The notes below the pieces were generated by a model. The model was not told the origin of the DNA, searched no databases, and saw only the letters and a list, made by a program, of their open reading frames with translations. Positions 19,774 through 29,361 of a DNA stretch of 64,000 nt are shown here, piece after piece. Origin of the DNA: Micromonospora noduli (lineage in GTDB: Bacteria > Actinomycetota > Actinomycetes > Mycobacteriales > Micromonosporaceae); assembly GCF_003264365.1 (NCBI RefSeq), contig NZ_PYAK01000005.1, forward strand, positions 62,001 to 126,000, given 5' to 3'. How positions within the stretch are numbered: the stretch's first letter is position 1; every line of letters starts with the position of its first letter. The position numbers and the translations under genes are program-made.

Positions 19774-21879
19774 TCACGGGGTGGTCAGGTCGAAGCGCCG
19801 CACGGTGACCGCGCCACCGAGCGCCTGCGTCGCGTGGTTGAAGATGGCGAATCGGTAGCCCATGAAGAACTGCCAGTTGTTCGCCAGTGTCAGGGTGTTG
19901 CCGAACGAGGTGAAGTTGACCCCGTCCGTGCTGTACGAGAACCGGGCCTGTCGGCCGGAGCCGGGTCTGATGTCGGCGTTGGCGCGCAACCAGATCCGGC
20001 CACCGGAGACAGCGGTGCTCGCCACCTCACTGCCGGTGCTTGTGGTGTTCCAACTGCCGTCCATCGTCAGGCCGTTCTGCATGACCAGTCGGGTGGTCCC
20101 GTTGTCGCGTCGGACTCCGATCCACGCCGACGAGTTGCGCAGCACCGCCAGGCCGGTGCGATCACCGTCGCGCATGGTGGAGTAGTCCAACTCGATCGTC
20201 GCTGTCGAGGTGGGGCCCTGGATGCGGTGGGTCAGCGTGTTGCGCGCCTTGTACAGGTCGCCGGTGACGGTGGCGGTCTGCAGGTTCAGCCCGTTGTTGA
20301 CCGACCACTTGCTGTTGTCCGGGTTGTGGTTCCACTCCCACTGCGGGCCGAGCGTGGTGCCGGCGAACGTGTCGGTGCCGGTGAGCGGCTTGACCGCCCG
20401 GGGCGGCGCGGGCAGGTTCGGCTTCGGGTACGAGCTGCCCCAGGTGCCGTTGACCGTCTGCAGCACCGGCCAGCCGTCGCCGGTCCAGGTGATCGGAGCC
20501 ATGGCCGGCATCCGGCCACCGGGGTACGCGTCGACGAAGGACATGTAGTACCAGTCCCCGTTCTGGGTCTGCACCAGCCCACCCTGGTGCGGGACACCGC
20601 CACCGGAGATCGGGCCGGGCAGGTTGAGCAGCACCTGGCGCTGCTCGTACGGGCCGAACGGGCCGTTCGTCGACTTCAGCACGTACTGGCCGTTGGCCGG
20701 GCGGGTGAGCCAGATGTAGTAGGCGCCGTTGCGCTTGTAGAAGCGGGCGCCTTCCAGCGTCCCGATGCTCGACGGCGTCTGGTACACCTGCTGGGCACGG
20801 ACCTGCGACTTCCCGTCCGCGGACAGCTGCGCCACGCTGATCGTGCCGTTGCCGTACGCCACGTACATGGTGTCGTTGTCGTCGACCAGCATCCCCGCGT
20901 CGTAGTAGCAGTTGGGGATGGTGGTGTGCTTGCTCCAGGCCCCGTCGACGGCGGACGCGGTGTAGATGTGGGTCTGCGCGAAGTCGATGCACCCGGCCCA
21001 GTAGTACGTCCGGTTGCTCGGCCGGTAGTTCAGCGTCGACGCCCAGATGCCGTCAACGTAGGCGTTACCGCCGCTCATGTCGTACTTCGACCCGAAGTCG
21101 AGTCGGGGTACGGAGTGACCGGCGAACTCCCAGTTCACCAGGTCGTACGAGCGCAGGACCGGCGCGCCAGGCGAGTAGTGCATGGTGGACGCCGACATGT
21201 AGTAGGCGTTGTCCACCCGGATGATGTCGACGTCGGCGAAGTCCTGCCAGACCACCGGGTTCGAGTACGTGCCGTTCGACGGGGGTGGCGTCGTGGGGTC
21301 GGTCCCGCCGTCGACGCGGACGAGCTGCCACTGCTGGTTGGTGCCGTTCCAGTCGTCGTACTGCACGATGTTGCCACCGTCGGCGGTCGAGGCGCCCTGC
21401 ACCTCCATCGCCTTGTTGCTGTTGCGGTTGATCAACCGGACGTACCCACCGTCGGAGTCGGCCAGCCGGAACTGCTGGTTGGTGCCGTTGTTGTCGGTCC
21501 ACTGCACGACGCTGGCGCCGTTGGCGGTCGAGCGGCCGGAGACGTCCAGCACCTTGCCCGACAACCTCGACTTGAGTCGGTAGTAGCCGCCTCCGGAGTC
21601 CACGAACTGCCACTGCTGCTGGTTGCCGTTGTTACGCGTCCACTGGGTGATCCGCGCACCGTCGGTCGTGGCCAGGTTGTACACGTCCACGGCCTTGCCA
21701 CTGTTGCGGTTCACCAACACGTACCAGGCGCTGGTGTCGACGGTGGCCGCTGACGCGGGCGACGAGGCGACGGCCGCAGCCGCGCCACCGACCACCAGCA
21801 CCATCGCGGCGACGGCGAGTCTCGACAGCCACCCGCGCCGTCGCGGCGCACCCCGGGGAACCCGACCGATGGAAAGCAT
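19774..21879 (-). CDS. Secreted ricin-lectin/GH43 arabinosidase or xylosidase
   Basis: The 701-residue protein has a signal peptide (to ~44, ASA-A). An N-terminal ricin B/CBM13 lectin (~47-195) has three QxW repeats (NQQQWQF, NQQFRL, NQQWQLV) and a TDPTTPPPS linker. A GH43 five-bladed propeller (~207-500) follows with the general base in VWQDFADVDIIRVD, YYMSASTMHYSPGAPVL and the later acid in IGTLEGARFYKRNGAYYIW. A C-terminal beta-sandwich (~510-700) is of the type found in exo-acting GH43 enzymes. It probably removes arabinofuranose or xylose residues from plant arabinoxylan or arabinan. Two LacI-type operators lie in the upstream region. Confidence 0.88.
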   Translation of the reverse strand: MLSIGRVPRGAPRRRGWLSRLAVAAMVLVVGGAAAAVASSPASAATVDTSAWYVLVNRNSGKAVDVYNLATTDGARITQWTRNNGNQQQWQFVDSGGGYYRLKSRLSGKVLDVSGRSTANGASVVQWTDNNGTNQQFRLADSDGGYVRLINRNSNKAMEVQGASTADGGNIVQYDDWNGTNQQWQLVRVDGGTDPTTPPPSNGTYSNPVVWQDFADVDIIRVDNAYYMSASTMHYSPGAPVLRSYDLVNWEFAGHSVPRLDFGSKYDMSGGNAYVDGIWASTLNYRPSNRTYYWAGCIDFAQTHIYTASAVDGAWSKHTTIPNCYYDAGMLVDDNDTMYVAYGNGTISVAQLSADGKSQVRAQQVYQTPSSIGTLEGARFYKRNGAYYIWLTRPANGQYVLKSTNGPFGPYEQRQVLLNLPGPISGGGVPHQGGLVQTQNGDWYYMSFVDAYPGGRMPAMAPITWTGDGWPVLQTVNGTWGSSYPKPNLPAPPRAVKPLTGTDTFAGTTLGPQWEWNHNPDNSKWSVNNGLNLQTATVTGDLYKARNTLTHRIQGPTSTATIELDYSTMRDGDRTGLAVLRNSSAWIGVRRDNGTTRLVMQNGLTMDGSWNTTSTGSEVASTAVSGGRIWLRANADIRPGSGRQARFSYSTDGVNFTSFGNTLTLANNWQFFMGYRFAIFNHATQALGGAVTVRRFDLTTP

Positions 21880-21964
21880 GATCCTCCTCTGCTGACGCGA
21901 ACCGTGCGGTCTGGGTCGGCGTCCGCGGCACCGGGCGGGGCACCGAGCTGACCACGCCCGGCCA

Positions 21965-21978
21965 TGTGATCGCTAACA
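21965..21978. promoter_or_regulatory. LacI-type operator, GH43 leader
   Basis: TGTGATCGCTAACA, 86 bases upstream of the GH43 ATG and 101 bases from the second site. Spacing of roughly ten helical turns would suit repression loops, which is inference. Confidence 0.75.
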
Positions 21979-22079
21979 CCGATCGTCCGACCGTTGCGGT
22001 GACGAGGTGCCGAAACCGCGGGGGTAGGACGCGCGCGCGGCCGGACCAGCCAACGACATCGACCATCTTGGTTATAGAC

Positions 22080-22093
22080 TGTGAGCGATAACA
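22080..22093. promoter_or_regulatory. LacI-type operator, GH43 promoter
   Basis: TGTGAGCGATAACA, overlapping a possible promoter with TTGACT on the minus strand (22098-22103). A further half-site TGTTAG (22097-22102) abuts it on the distal side. It is the best candidate for the primary GH43 operator. Confidence 0.8.
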
Positions 22094-22148
22094 TGCTGTT
22101 AGTCAAGGCGTAACACAACCGCCTCGTGGCCTCCGCTGGCGCACACGC

Positions 22149-22196
22149 GAACGGGTGGCCCACCCCCGCCCGCAGGCAGGGGTGGACCACCCGTTC
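22149..22196 (-). terminator. Terminator hairpin behind araA
   Basis: GAACGGGTGGCCCACCCC (22149-22166) pairs with GGGGTGGACCACCCGTTC (22179-22196), 17 of 18 positions, 12-base loop. It lies 24 bases after the araA stop and closes the long operon that begins at araB. Confidence 0.85.
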
Positions 22197-22219
22197 TTCG
22201 TACGATCAGACCGCGCGAA

Positions 22220-23722
22220 TCAGAAGCCGCGGGCCAGCCGGTAGTACGCCTGGTTCCAGCGCAGCTCGTCGGCGAAGCGGCGAGGCTCCGTGGCGGCGTC
22301 GATGACGACCAGCTCGGTGCGGCTCATCTCCGCCAGGTCCTGCAGCTCCTCCACGCCCACCGCCTGCGACAGCACTGTGTGGTGCGGAGCGCCCGCGGTG
22401 ATCCACGCCTCGGCCGAGACCGGCAGGTCGGGGCGCGGACGCCAGACGGCACGGGCAACCGGCAACCGGCGCAGCGGCTGCGGCGGAGCCACCACGTCGA
22501 TCTCGTTGGCCACCAGCCGGAAACGCTCCCCCATGTCGGACAGCCCGAGCACCACGGCCGGACCGGGCGCGGCGTCGAACACCAGCCGGACCGGGTCCTC
22601 CCGGCCACCGATGCTCAGCGGATGGATCTCCACGTTGGGCACGTCGGAGGCAATCGTCGGGCAGACCTCCAGCATGTGGGCGCCGAGCACCAACTCGTTG
22701 CCCGGGGTGAGGTCGTAGGTGTAGTCCTCCATGAACGACGTGCCGCCGCTCACGCCCACCGACATCGCCTTGAGGGTGCGGACCAGGACCGAGGTCTTCC
22801 AGTCGCCCTCACCGCCGAAGCCGTAGCCGTCCGCCATCAGCCGCTGCACGGCGATGCCCGGCAGCTGACGCAGCCCACCGAGGTCCTCGAAGTTCGTCGT
22901 GAAGGCCCGGAACCCGCCCGCGTCCAGGAAGGCGCGCATGCCCAACTCCACGCGCGCGGCGTACCGCAGTGAGTCGTGCTGCTCCCCGCCCGGCAGCAGC
23001 TCGCCGACGATGTGGTAGGTGTCCTCGTACTCCTTGACCAGGTCGTCCACCTGCGCGTCGGTGACCTCGCCGACCACCTCGACCAGGTCGTTGACGCCGT
23101 AGGTGTTGACCGAAACCCCGAACCGCAGCTCGGCCTCGACCTTGTCGCCCTCGGTCACCGCGACGTCGCGCATGTTGTCACCGAAGCGGGCCAGGCGCAG
23201 CGACCGCATCGCCGACCAGCCCAGCGAGGCGCGGGCCCAGGCCCCGATCCGAGTGGTCACCCGCGGGTCGCTGACGTGCCCGGCCACGGTCTTACGGGCC
23301 ACACCGAGACGCGTCTGGATGTACCCGAACTCGCGGTCGCCGTGGGCGGCCTGGTTCAGGTTCATGAAGTCCATGTCGATGTCGTTCCACGGCAGCAGAA
23401 CGTTGGCCTGGGTGTGCAGGTGCAGCAGCGGTGTCTGCAACGCGTCCAGACCGGAGATCCACATCTTGGCCGGTGAGAACGTGTGCATCCAGGCGATGAC
23501 CCCGACGGCACCCTGAGCGGCGGCGTCCCGGCAGACCTGCAGGATCTCACCGCTGTTGGTCAGGACGGGCTTCCAGACCACGCGGGCGGGAATCTGCGGC
23601 GAGTCGTCGAGTGCGGCCGCGATCTGGCGAGACTGCTCGGCCACCTGGCGGAGCGTCTCCTCGCCGTACATGCCTTGGCTGCCGGTGAGGAACCAGATCT
23701 CGGGTTCGGTGTGTGGTGCCAT
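22220..23722 (-). CDS. araA: L-arabinose isomerase
   Basis: The 500-residue protein matches Ara[21 protein letters not shown] at the N-terminus, [47 protein letters not shown] and [12 protein letters not shown]. These include the Mn-site Glu/His set of the family (in [22 protein letters not shown] and the late PHHTVLS). It converts L-arabinose to L-ribulose in the cytoplasm, the first step of the pathway completed by AraB and AraD in this cluster. The ATG at 23722 has GGAAGG 7 bases upstream; the frame extends further but overlaps the permease. It is the last gene of the operon. Confidence 0.96.
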   Translation of the reverse strand: MAPHTEPEIWFLTGSQGMYGEETLRQVAEQSRQIAAALDDSPQIPARVVWKPVLTNSGEILQVCRDAAAQGAVGVIAWMHTFSPAKMWISGLDALQTPLLHLHTQANVLLPWNDIDMDFMNLNQAAHGDREFGYIQTRLGVARKTVAGHVSDPRVTTRIGAWARASLGWSAMRSLRLARFGDNMRDVAVTEGDKVEAELRFGVSVNTYGVNDLVEVVGEVTDAQVDDLVKEYEDTYHIVGELLPGGEQHDSLRYAARVELGMRAFLDAGGFRAFTTNFEDLGGLRQLPGIAVQRLMADGYGFGGEGDWKTSVLVRTLKAMSVGVSGGTSFMEDYTYDLTPGNELVLGAHMLEVCPTIASDVPNVEIHPLSIGGREDPVRLVFDAAPGPAVVLGLSDMGERFRLVANEIDVVAPPQPLRRLPVARAVWRPRPDLPVSAEAWITAGAPHHTVLSQAVGVEELQDLAEMSRTELVVIDAATEPRRFADELRWNQAYYRLARGF

Positions 23723-23748
23723 GGAGTTGCCTTCCGCGAGAGGGGCGG

Positions 23749-24738
23749 TCACTTGTAACGGATTCCGATGAGGCGCTGGAGGAGGATGAACGCGAAGAGC
23801 AGACCGCCAATCACGATCTTGGTCCACCAGGAGTTGAGGCTCCCGTCGAAGGTGATGAGGGTCTGGATCACGCCGAGGACCAGCACGCCGAGCACCGTGC
23901 CGAAGACGTAACCAGCGCCGCCGGTGAGCACCGTGCCACCGATGACGACGGCGGCGATGACGTCCAGCTCCATCCCCACGCCGATCAGCGGCGCGCCGGA
24001 GAGGGTGTAGAAGGACAGCAGGATCCCGCCGATGGCCGAGCACAGACCACTGATCGTGTAAACGGCGATCCGGGTCCGGCCCACCGGCAGGCCCATCAGC
24101 AGCGCCGACTGCGGGTTGCCGCCGATGGCGTACACGTTGCGCCCCAGCCGGGTGTAGGCCAGCGTGTACGCGGCGATGACGACCACCACGAAGGCGATCA
24201 GCACGCTGATCGACACGAAGTTGCCCTGGGGGTTACCGATCCGCTCCTGCGACATCGAGGTCCAGAACCCGTCGGTGATCGGGATCGACGCGCCGGAGAT
24301 GAAGGTGCACATGCCCCGGGCGAAGAACATCCCGGCGAGCGTGACGATGAACGGCTGGATCTCGAAGAAGTGGATGACGCAGCCCATCAACAGGCCGAGC
24401 GTCGGCCCGATCAGCAGGGCGATGACCAGCACCAGCGCCGCCGGCATGCCGTCCTGCAGCAGCGCGGCCGACACCATCGCCGTCATGGCGACCACCGAAC
24501 CGACCGACAGGTCGATGCCACCGGTGAGGATCACGAAGGTCATGCCCACCGCGACGACGAGCAGGAAGCCGTTGTCGATGAAGACGTTGAAGATGACCTG
24601 GACGTTGGAGAACGCCGTGTACTGCGAGACGCCGATGCCGTACATCACCAGCAGCAGGGCGAGCGTCGCCAGGACCGGTATCTGCTTCCTCGGCAGCCGG
24701 AACCGGGTACGACCGGCGGTAAGCGTTCCAGTGGTCAT
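23749..24738 (-). CDS. Sugar ABC permease (YjfF-like)
   Basis: A 329-residue BPD_transp_2 permease with about 8-10 membrane segments. The motifs [21 protein letters not shown] and [27 protein letters not shown] are typical of YjfF. The start overlaps the stop of the preceding permease gene (ATGA), so two unlike permeases are co-translated and probably form a heterodimeric channel, as in the YtfT/YjfF galactofuranose system. araA starts 26 bases downstream. Confidence 0.92.
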   Translation of the reverse strand: MTTGTLTAGRTRFRLPRKQIPVLATLALLLVMYGIGVSQYTAFSNVQVIFNVFIDNGFLLVVAVGMTFVILTGGIDLSVGSVVAMTAMVSAALLQDGMPAALVLVIALLIGPTLGLLMGCVIHFFEIQPFIVTLAGMFFARGMCTFISGASIPITDGFWTSMSQERIGNPQGNFVSISVLIAFVVVVIAAYTLAYTRLGRNVYAIGGNPQSALLMGLPVGRTRIAVYTISGLCSAIGGILLSFYTLSGAPLIGVGMELDVIAAVVIGGTVLTGGAGYVFGTVLGVLVLGVIQTLITFDGSLNSWWTKIVIGGLLFAFILLQRLIGIRYK

Positions 24739-25805
24739 GCCGGCACCTGCTCCTTCGGCTTGTCGGCGATGGTGGCGGGCGGCGGGGCGTTGCGCCTACG
24801 TCGGCTGAACCGGGCCCGGAAGGCCGGCGCCTGGATGAGGCAGACGGCGATGACGACGACCGCCTTGAACAGCAGCGAGGTCTGCGGTGAGATGTCCATG
24901 GCGTACACCGTGGTGGTCAGGGTCTGAATGATCAGTGCGCCGATGATCGTGCCGCTGAGGAAGAACCGGCCACCCGCGAGCGACGTACCGCCGATGACGA
25001 CCGCGAGGATCGCGTCCAGCTCGACCCAGAGGCCGGCGGCGTTGCCGTCGGCGCTGGAGACGTTTGCCGTCATCATGAAACCGGCGACCGCCGCACAGGC
25101 GGCGCTGATCACGTACACCAGGAAGATGACCCGGCCGGACCGGATGCCGGCGAGCCGGCTGGCCATGGCGTTGCCGCCCACCGACTCAATGATCATGCCG
25201 AGTGCGGTGCGACGGGTGAACGCGGCGACCAGCAGGGCCGCGGCGAGCGCGATGAAGATGGCCAGCGGCAGGGTCAACGCGTGGCCCAGGCCGATCGCCC
25301 GGTACGGCTCGGAGTTGATGGTGATGATCTGGCCCTCGGTGATCAGCTGGGCGAGACCCCGGCCGGCGACCATCAGGATCAGGGTGGCGATGATCGGTTG
25401 GATACCGATCACGGCCACCAGCACCCCGTTCCAGGCGCCGAGCACGAGCGAGACACCCAGCGCCATCGCGAGGGCGGTCACCACCACGCCAACGCTGTTC
25501 TGGTCGGGTTGCTTGCTGATGTACATGCAGGCGATCGCGCCGCTGATCGCGCAGAGCGAACCCACCGACAGGTCGATGCCGCCGGTGGAGATGACCAGCG
25601 TCATGCCCAACGCGACGAGGATCAGCGGTGCGCTCAGCCGCAGGATGTCGATCGGCGTGCCGTACAGGTGCCCGTCCTTGAGCTCGATGGACAGGAACCC
25701 GGGCCGGTAGATCGTGTTCGCGGCGAGCATGACGAACAGCACGGCGGCGGGCCAGAACAGCCGGTGACCGGTCATCGTCCGATAGCGGCTCATGGTGTCG
25801 TTCAT
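24735..25805 (-). CDS. Sugar ABC permease (YtfT-like)
   Basis: A 356-residue BPD_transp_2 permease. A short cytoplasmic lead with an extra N-terminal hydrophobic segment (LFWPAAVLFVMLAANTIY) precedes [21 protein letters not shown] and LDAILAVVIGGTSLAGGRFF. The C-terminus is a charged cytoplasmic tail rich in Arg and Pro. It overlaps both neighbours by ATGA (ATPase stop before it, second permease after it). It belongs to the YtfT class and works with the YjfF-like gene product. Confidence 0.92.
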   Translation of the reverse strand: MNDTMSRYRTMTGHRLFWPAAVLFVMLAANTIYRPGFLSIELKDGHLYGTPIDILRLSAPLILVALGMTLVISTGGIDLSVGSLCAISGAIACMYISKQPDQNSVGVVVTALAMALGVSLVLGAWNGVLVAVIGIQPIIATLILMVAGRGLAQLITEGQIITINSEPYRAIGLGHALTLPLAIFIALAAALLVAAFTRRTALGMIIESVGGNAMASRLAGIRSGRVIFLVYVISAACAAVAGFMMTANVSSADGNAAGLWVELDAILAVVIGGTSLAGGRFFLSGTIIGALIIQTLTTTVYAMDISPQTSLLFKAVVVIAVCLIQAPAFRARFSRRRRNAPPPATIADKPKEQVPA

Positions 25806-27343
25806 CGGTCTGCCTCCTCCCGGTGGGATCCGCTGGCGATGGTCTGCATGATGCGGTCGGCGTCCAGGCTCTCGTCGTTGGCGAGCTGCGCGACCATCTG
25901 CCGGTCCCGCATGACCGCCACCTTGTGACTGAGGCGCAGCACCTCCTCCAGCTCGGCGGAGATGAACAGCACCGCCATGCCCCCGTCGGACAGCTGCGTC
26001 ACGAGCCTCTGGATCTCGGTCTTCGCGCCGATGTCGATGCCCCGGGTCGGCTCGTCGAGGATCAGCAGTCGCGGCTCGGTGATCAGCCACCGGGCCAGCA
26101 GCACCTTCTGCTGGTTGCCGCCGGAGAGGTTGCGGACCGGCACCTCCGGGTCGGCGGGCCGGATGTTGAGGGCCTTGACGTACTTGTCGACCAGCTCGTC
26201 CTGGCGGCGACGCGGAATGGGCCGCAGCCAGCCGCGTGCCGCCTGCATGGCAAGGATCATGTTCTCGCGGACCGACAGGTCCGCGACGATCCCCTCGGCC
26301 CGGCGGTTCTCCGAACAGAAGCCCACGCCGTGGTCGATGGCCTGCGCGGGGGTGCGCAGGCTGCTCGCCGCGCCGTCGATCGCCACCTGACCGCCGTCGG
26401 TCCGATCGGCCCCGAACAGCAACCGCGCGACCTCGGTACGCCCCGAGCCCAGCAGGCCGGCCAGGCCCACCACCTCGCCGGCGTGGATGGTGAGGCTGAA
26501 CGGCTCGACCGCACCCGCCCGACCGAAGCCCGACACCGCCACCAGGGGGGTGCCCTCCTCCAGCGTGGCCAGGTCCCGCCGGGAGTGCTCCTCGATGCCC
26601 TCCAGGACGTCGAGCTCCTTGCCGATCATCTTCTCGACCAGGGAGAGCTGGGGCAGCTCGGTGGTGAGGTACTCGCCGACGAGCCCGCCGTTGCGCAGCA
26701 CGGTGATCCGGTCGGAGATCTCGTAGACCTGGTCGAGGAAGTGGGTCACGAACAGGATCGCGATGCCCTCGTCGCGCAGTTGCCGCATGATGCGGAACAG
26801 CTGTGCCACCTCGCTTGCGTCGAGGCTGGACGTCGGTTCGTCCAGGATCAGCACCCGGGCCTTGATGTCGATCGCGCGGGCGATGGCGACCATCTGCTGG
26901 ATCGCGAGCGAGTACGAGCCGAGAGGCGCGCTGACGTCGAGGTCGAGGTCGAGGCGGGCCAGCAGGGCCCGGGCGCGGCGCCGAACCTCACCCCAGCGGA
27001 CGGCGCCGAAGACCCGAGGCTCACGGCCGATGAAGATGTTCTCCGCCACCGAGAGGTTGGTGCAGAGGTTGACTTCCTGGAAAACGGTGCTCACACCGGC
27101 GGCGGTCGCCTGCATCGGCCCGGTGAACGACACGGGCTCACCGTCGAGGGTGGTCGCGCCGGCGTCGGTGTCGTAGACGCCGGTGAGCACCTTGATGAGG
27201 GTGGACTTGCCGGCGCCGTTCTCGCCCATCAGGGCGTGCACCTCGCCGGGGAAGAGCCGGAAGTTGACGTCGTGGAGTGCGCGCACCCCGGGGAAGGACT
27301 TGCTGATCCCGGTCATCGTCAGGACCGGACGGCTATCCGTCAT
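25802..27343 (-). CDS. Sugar ABC transporter ATP-binding protein (YtfR-like)
   Basis: A 513-residue tandem ATPase. The first domain has Walker [11 protein letters not shown] and Walker [14 protein letters not shown]. The second has the degenerate P-loop GLLGSGRTE, signature LSGGNQQKV and Walker [15 protein letters not shown]. The strongly conserved FQEVNLCTNLSVAENIF matches the YtfR/RbsA class. The ATG at 27343 is the start of the conserved MTGISKSFPGV block; the longer upstream frame runs into the intercistronic hairpin and is not needed. It energises the YtfT/YjfF-like permeases. Confidence 0.92.
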   Translation of the reverse strand: MTDSRPVLTMTGISKSFPGVRALHDVNFRLFPGEVHALMGENGAGKSTLIKVLTGVYDTDAGATTLDGEPVSFTGPMQATAAGVSTVFQEVNLCTNLSVAENIFIGREPRVFGAVRWGEVRRRARALLARLDLDLDVSAPLGSYSLAIQQMVAIARAIDIKARVLILDEPTSSLDASEVAQLFRIMRQLRDEGIAILFVTHFLDQVYEISDRITVLRNGGLVGEYLTTELPQLSLVEKMIGKELDVLEGIEEHSRRDLATLEEGTPLVAVSGFGRAGAVEPFSLTIHAGEVVGLAGLLGSGRTEVARLLFGADRTDGGQVAIDGAASSLRTPAQAIDHGVGFCSENRRAEGIVADLSVRENMILAMQAARGWLRPIPRRRQDELVDKYVKALNIRPADPEVPVRNLSGGNQQKVLLARWLITEPRLLILDEPTRGIDIGAKTEIQRLVTQLSDGGMAVLFISAELEEVLRLSHKVAVMRDRQMVAQLANDESLDADRIMQTIASGSHREEADR

Positions 27344-27394
27344 CCCATCAGACCTCTTCTGGGTTGTCGACACGGAAGGGCCGCTACGCTCCCG

Positions 27395-27441
27395 CCGCGC
27401 CCGCCCGGTCGTCCCCTGGGGGGCCGCTCGGGCGGGCGCGG
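27395..27441 (-). terminator. Intercistronic hairpin between binding protein and ATPase
   Basis: CCGCGCCCGCCCG (27395-27407) pairs exactly with CGGGCGGGCGCGG (27429-27441). The 21-base loop holds a second small CCCC-GGGG stem. It parallels the hairpin at 14901-14932 in the other transporter operon and should likewise favour binding-protein expression. Confidence 0.7.
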
Positions 27442-27533
27442 TTCGGAGGTCGTCGCGGGCCGAGCCCGGTCCGTTTCGGGTAGGAAAGCGACGCGGCGGG
27501 GCCGCCACGCGAGCGCGGCGACCCCGTCGTCGA

Positions 27534-28538
27534 TCAGTACTTACGGTTGGGCAGAGCTTCCTTGGCCTGCTCGGTCGTGAAGGTGGTCTCCTCGGTCTCG
27601 ATCCGAGGCGGCACCTCCTGGCCGGCCTTGACCTTCTTGGCCAGGTCCATCAGCTGCGGGCCGAGCAGCGGGCTGCACTCCGCGATGAAGTTGAACTTCC
27701 CGTCGGCGAGAGCCTGCATGCCGTCCTTGACGGCGTCGATCGTGATGATGGTGATGTCCTTGCCCGGCACCTTGCCCGCGGCGGTGATCGCCTCGAGCGC
27801 GCCCAGACCCATGTCGTCGTTGTGCGCGAACAGCACGTCGATCTTCGGGTTGGCCTTGAGGAACTGCTCCATGACCTGCTTACCGCCGGCCCGGGTGAAG
27901 TCGCCCGTCTGCGACGCGATGACCTTCAGGTTCGGGTTGGCGGCGATCGCCTCGGCGAAGCCCTTCTTGCGGTCGTTCGCCGGCGCCGCGCCCGTGCTGC
28001 CCTGCAGCTCGACGATGTTCACCGGACCCGAGGCGGTCTTCTTCTGCTCGACCAGCCACTCACCGGCGAGCTTGCCCTCCTTGACAAAGTCCGAGCCGAG
28101 GAAGGTCTTGTACAGCGACTTGTCGGCCGAGTCCACCGAGCGGTCGGTCAGGATGACCGGGATGCCGGCGTCCTTGGCCTCCTTGAGCACGGTGTCCCAC
28201 CCGGACTCCACCACCGGCGAGAAGGCGATCACGTCGACCTTCTGCTGGATGTAGTTGCGGATCGCCTTGATCTGGTTTTCCTGCTTCTGCTGAGCGTCGT
28301 CGAACTTCAGCTCGATTCCGGCGGCCGTGGCGGCCTCCTTGATCGAGATGGTGTTCGCGGTACGCCACCCGCTCTCCGCACCGACCTGGGAGAAGCCCAT
28401 CGTGATCTTGCCGTCGTCCTTGGTGCCGCCGCCGCCGGTGTCGCTATTGCCGCAGGCCGCCACGCCGCCGACCAGCAGCACGCTGGCGAGGACCGCGGCA
28501 GCGCGCCACGGAGCGGACTGCGTTCGCATCTTTCCCAT
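27534..28538 (-). CDS. Sugar-binding lipoprotein (YtfQ-like)
   Basis: The 334-residue precursor has a lipoprotein signal ending VGGVAAC (Cys29). A Peripla_BP_4 fold follows: ITMGFSQVGAESGWRTANT, FDDAQQKQENQIKAIRNYI, DVIAFSPVVESGWDTVL, PVILTDRSVD, IVELQGSTGAAPANDRKKGF and DVLFAHNDDMGLGALEAI. These blocks mark the YtfQ class, known for galactofuranose but also found with arabinose operons. Its position between araD and the ATPase argues for L-arabinose or an arabinose-containing oligosaccharide. The ATG has AGGAG 5 bases upstream. Confidence 0.92.
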   Translation of the reverse strand: MGKMRTQSAPWRAAAVLASVLLVGGVAACGNSDTGGGGTKDDGKITMGFSQVGAESGWRTANTISIKEAATAAGIELKFDDAQQKQENQIKAIRNYIQQKVDVIAFSPVVESGWDTVLKEAKDAGIPVILTDRSVDSADKSLYKTFLGSDFVKEGKLAGEWLVEQKKTASGPVNIVELQGSTGAAPANDRKKGFAEAIAANPNLKVIASQTGDFTRAGGKQVMEQFLKANPKIDVLFAHNDDMGLGALEAITAAGKVPGKDITIITIDAVKDGMQALADGKFNFIAECSPLLGPQLMDLAKKVKAGQEVPPRIETEETTFTTEQAKEALPNRKY

Positions 28539-28668
28539 CGAATCTCCTTGGCTGGATGTGGTGGGTAACCGCGCCAACCGCCGAGGTGCGAAGAAGCGGC
28601 GTACGCGGGTGGTGCGTGCTGGTGCGTCGTGGTGCAGACCGACGGGTCCCGGATGATCGGTGCAGGGG

Positions 28669-29361
28669 TCAGGAACCCGCCGGTGCGACTGGTTGTTGAC
28701 CGTAGACGTTCTGGTAACGGTCATAAAGAGCATCAATGTCTGCCTGGGCCATCGTGACCGGCTGCCCAAGGGTGTGGGCGAGGTGCGCGGTACGGGCCAC
28801 GTCCTCGCACATGACCGCCGCCTTGACCGCCGCGCGGGCGTCGCGGCCGATGGTGAACACGCCGTGGTTCCGCATCAGCACCGCGGGCGAGCGGTGCCCG
28901 GCGAGCGTGGCGACGATGCCCTTGCCGATGTCGTCACCGCCGATCAGCGCGAACGGGCCGATCGGGATCTCCCCACCGAACTCGTCTGCCTGGGCGGTGA
29001 GGTGGCAGGGGATCGACTCCCCGCACGCGGCCCAGGCGGTCGCGTACGAGCTGTGCGTGTGCACGACGCCGCCGACCTCGGGCATGGCCCGGTAGACGTA
29101 GGCGTGGGCGGCGGTGTCGCTGGACGGGGCGAAGTCGCCCTCGACGAGAACGCCGTCGAGGTCGCACACCACCATCGTGGCCGCGGTGAGGTCGTCGTAG
29201 CTCACCCCACTCGGCTTGATCACCATCAGGTCCTGGCCGGGGACCCGCGCGGAGACGTTGCCGGACGTCCAGGCGACCAGGTTGTACCGGGTCAACTCGG
29301 CGTGCAGGCGGGCGACGGTCTCACGCAGCTCGGCGATCTGTCGGGTCACCTCGGCGTTCAC
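28669..29361 (-). CDS. araD: L-ribulose-5-phosphate 4-epimerase
   Basis: A 230-residue class II aldolase-family protein. The substrate-binding block NLVAWTSGNVSARV and IKPSGVSYDDL are followed by the zinc ligands in VVHTHSSYATAWA and AVLMRNHGVFTIG. It epimerises L-ribulose-5-phosphate to D-xylulose-5-phosphate, which enters the pentose phosphate pathway. The GTG start at 29361 overlaps the araB stop (GTGA), so translation is coupled. About 130 bases without operator motifs separate it from the binding-protein gene. Confidence 0.95.
   Translation of the reverse strand: MNAEVTRQIAELRETVARLHAELTRYNLVAWTSGNVSARVPGQDLMVIKPSGVSYDDLTAATMVVCDLDGVLVEGDFAPSSDTAAHAYVYRAMPEVGGVVHTHSSYATAWAACGESIPCHLTAQADEFGGEIPIGPFALIGGDDIGKGIVATLAGHRSPAVLMRNHGVFTIGRDARAAVKAAVMCEDVARTAHLAHTLGQPVTMAQADIDALYDRYQNVYGQQPVAPAGS

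Noticed and set aside
25823..27580. Long plus-strand open frame opposite the YtfR-like ATPase
   Set aside because: It is the complement of clearly conserved ATPase sequence and carries no recognisable domain.
28605..28640. GGTGCGT direct repeats before the YtfQ-like gene
   Set aside because: Short, irregular GGTGCG copies without symmetry or match to the LacI-type operator; likely chance in GC-rich DNA.
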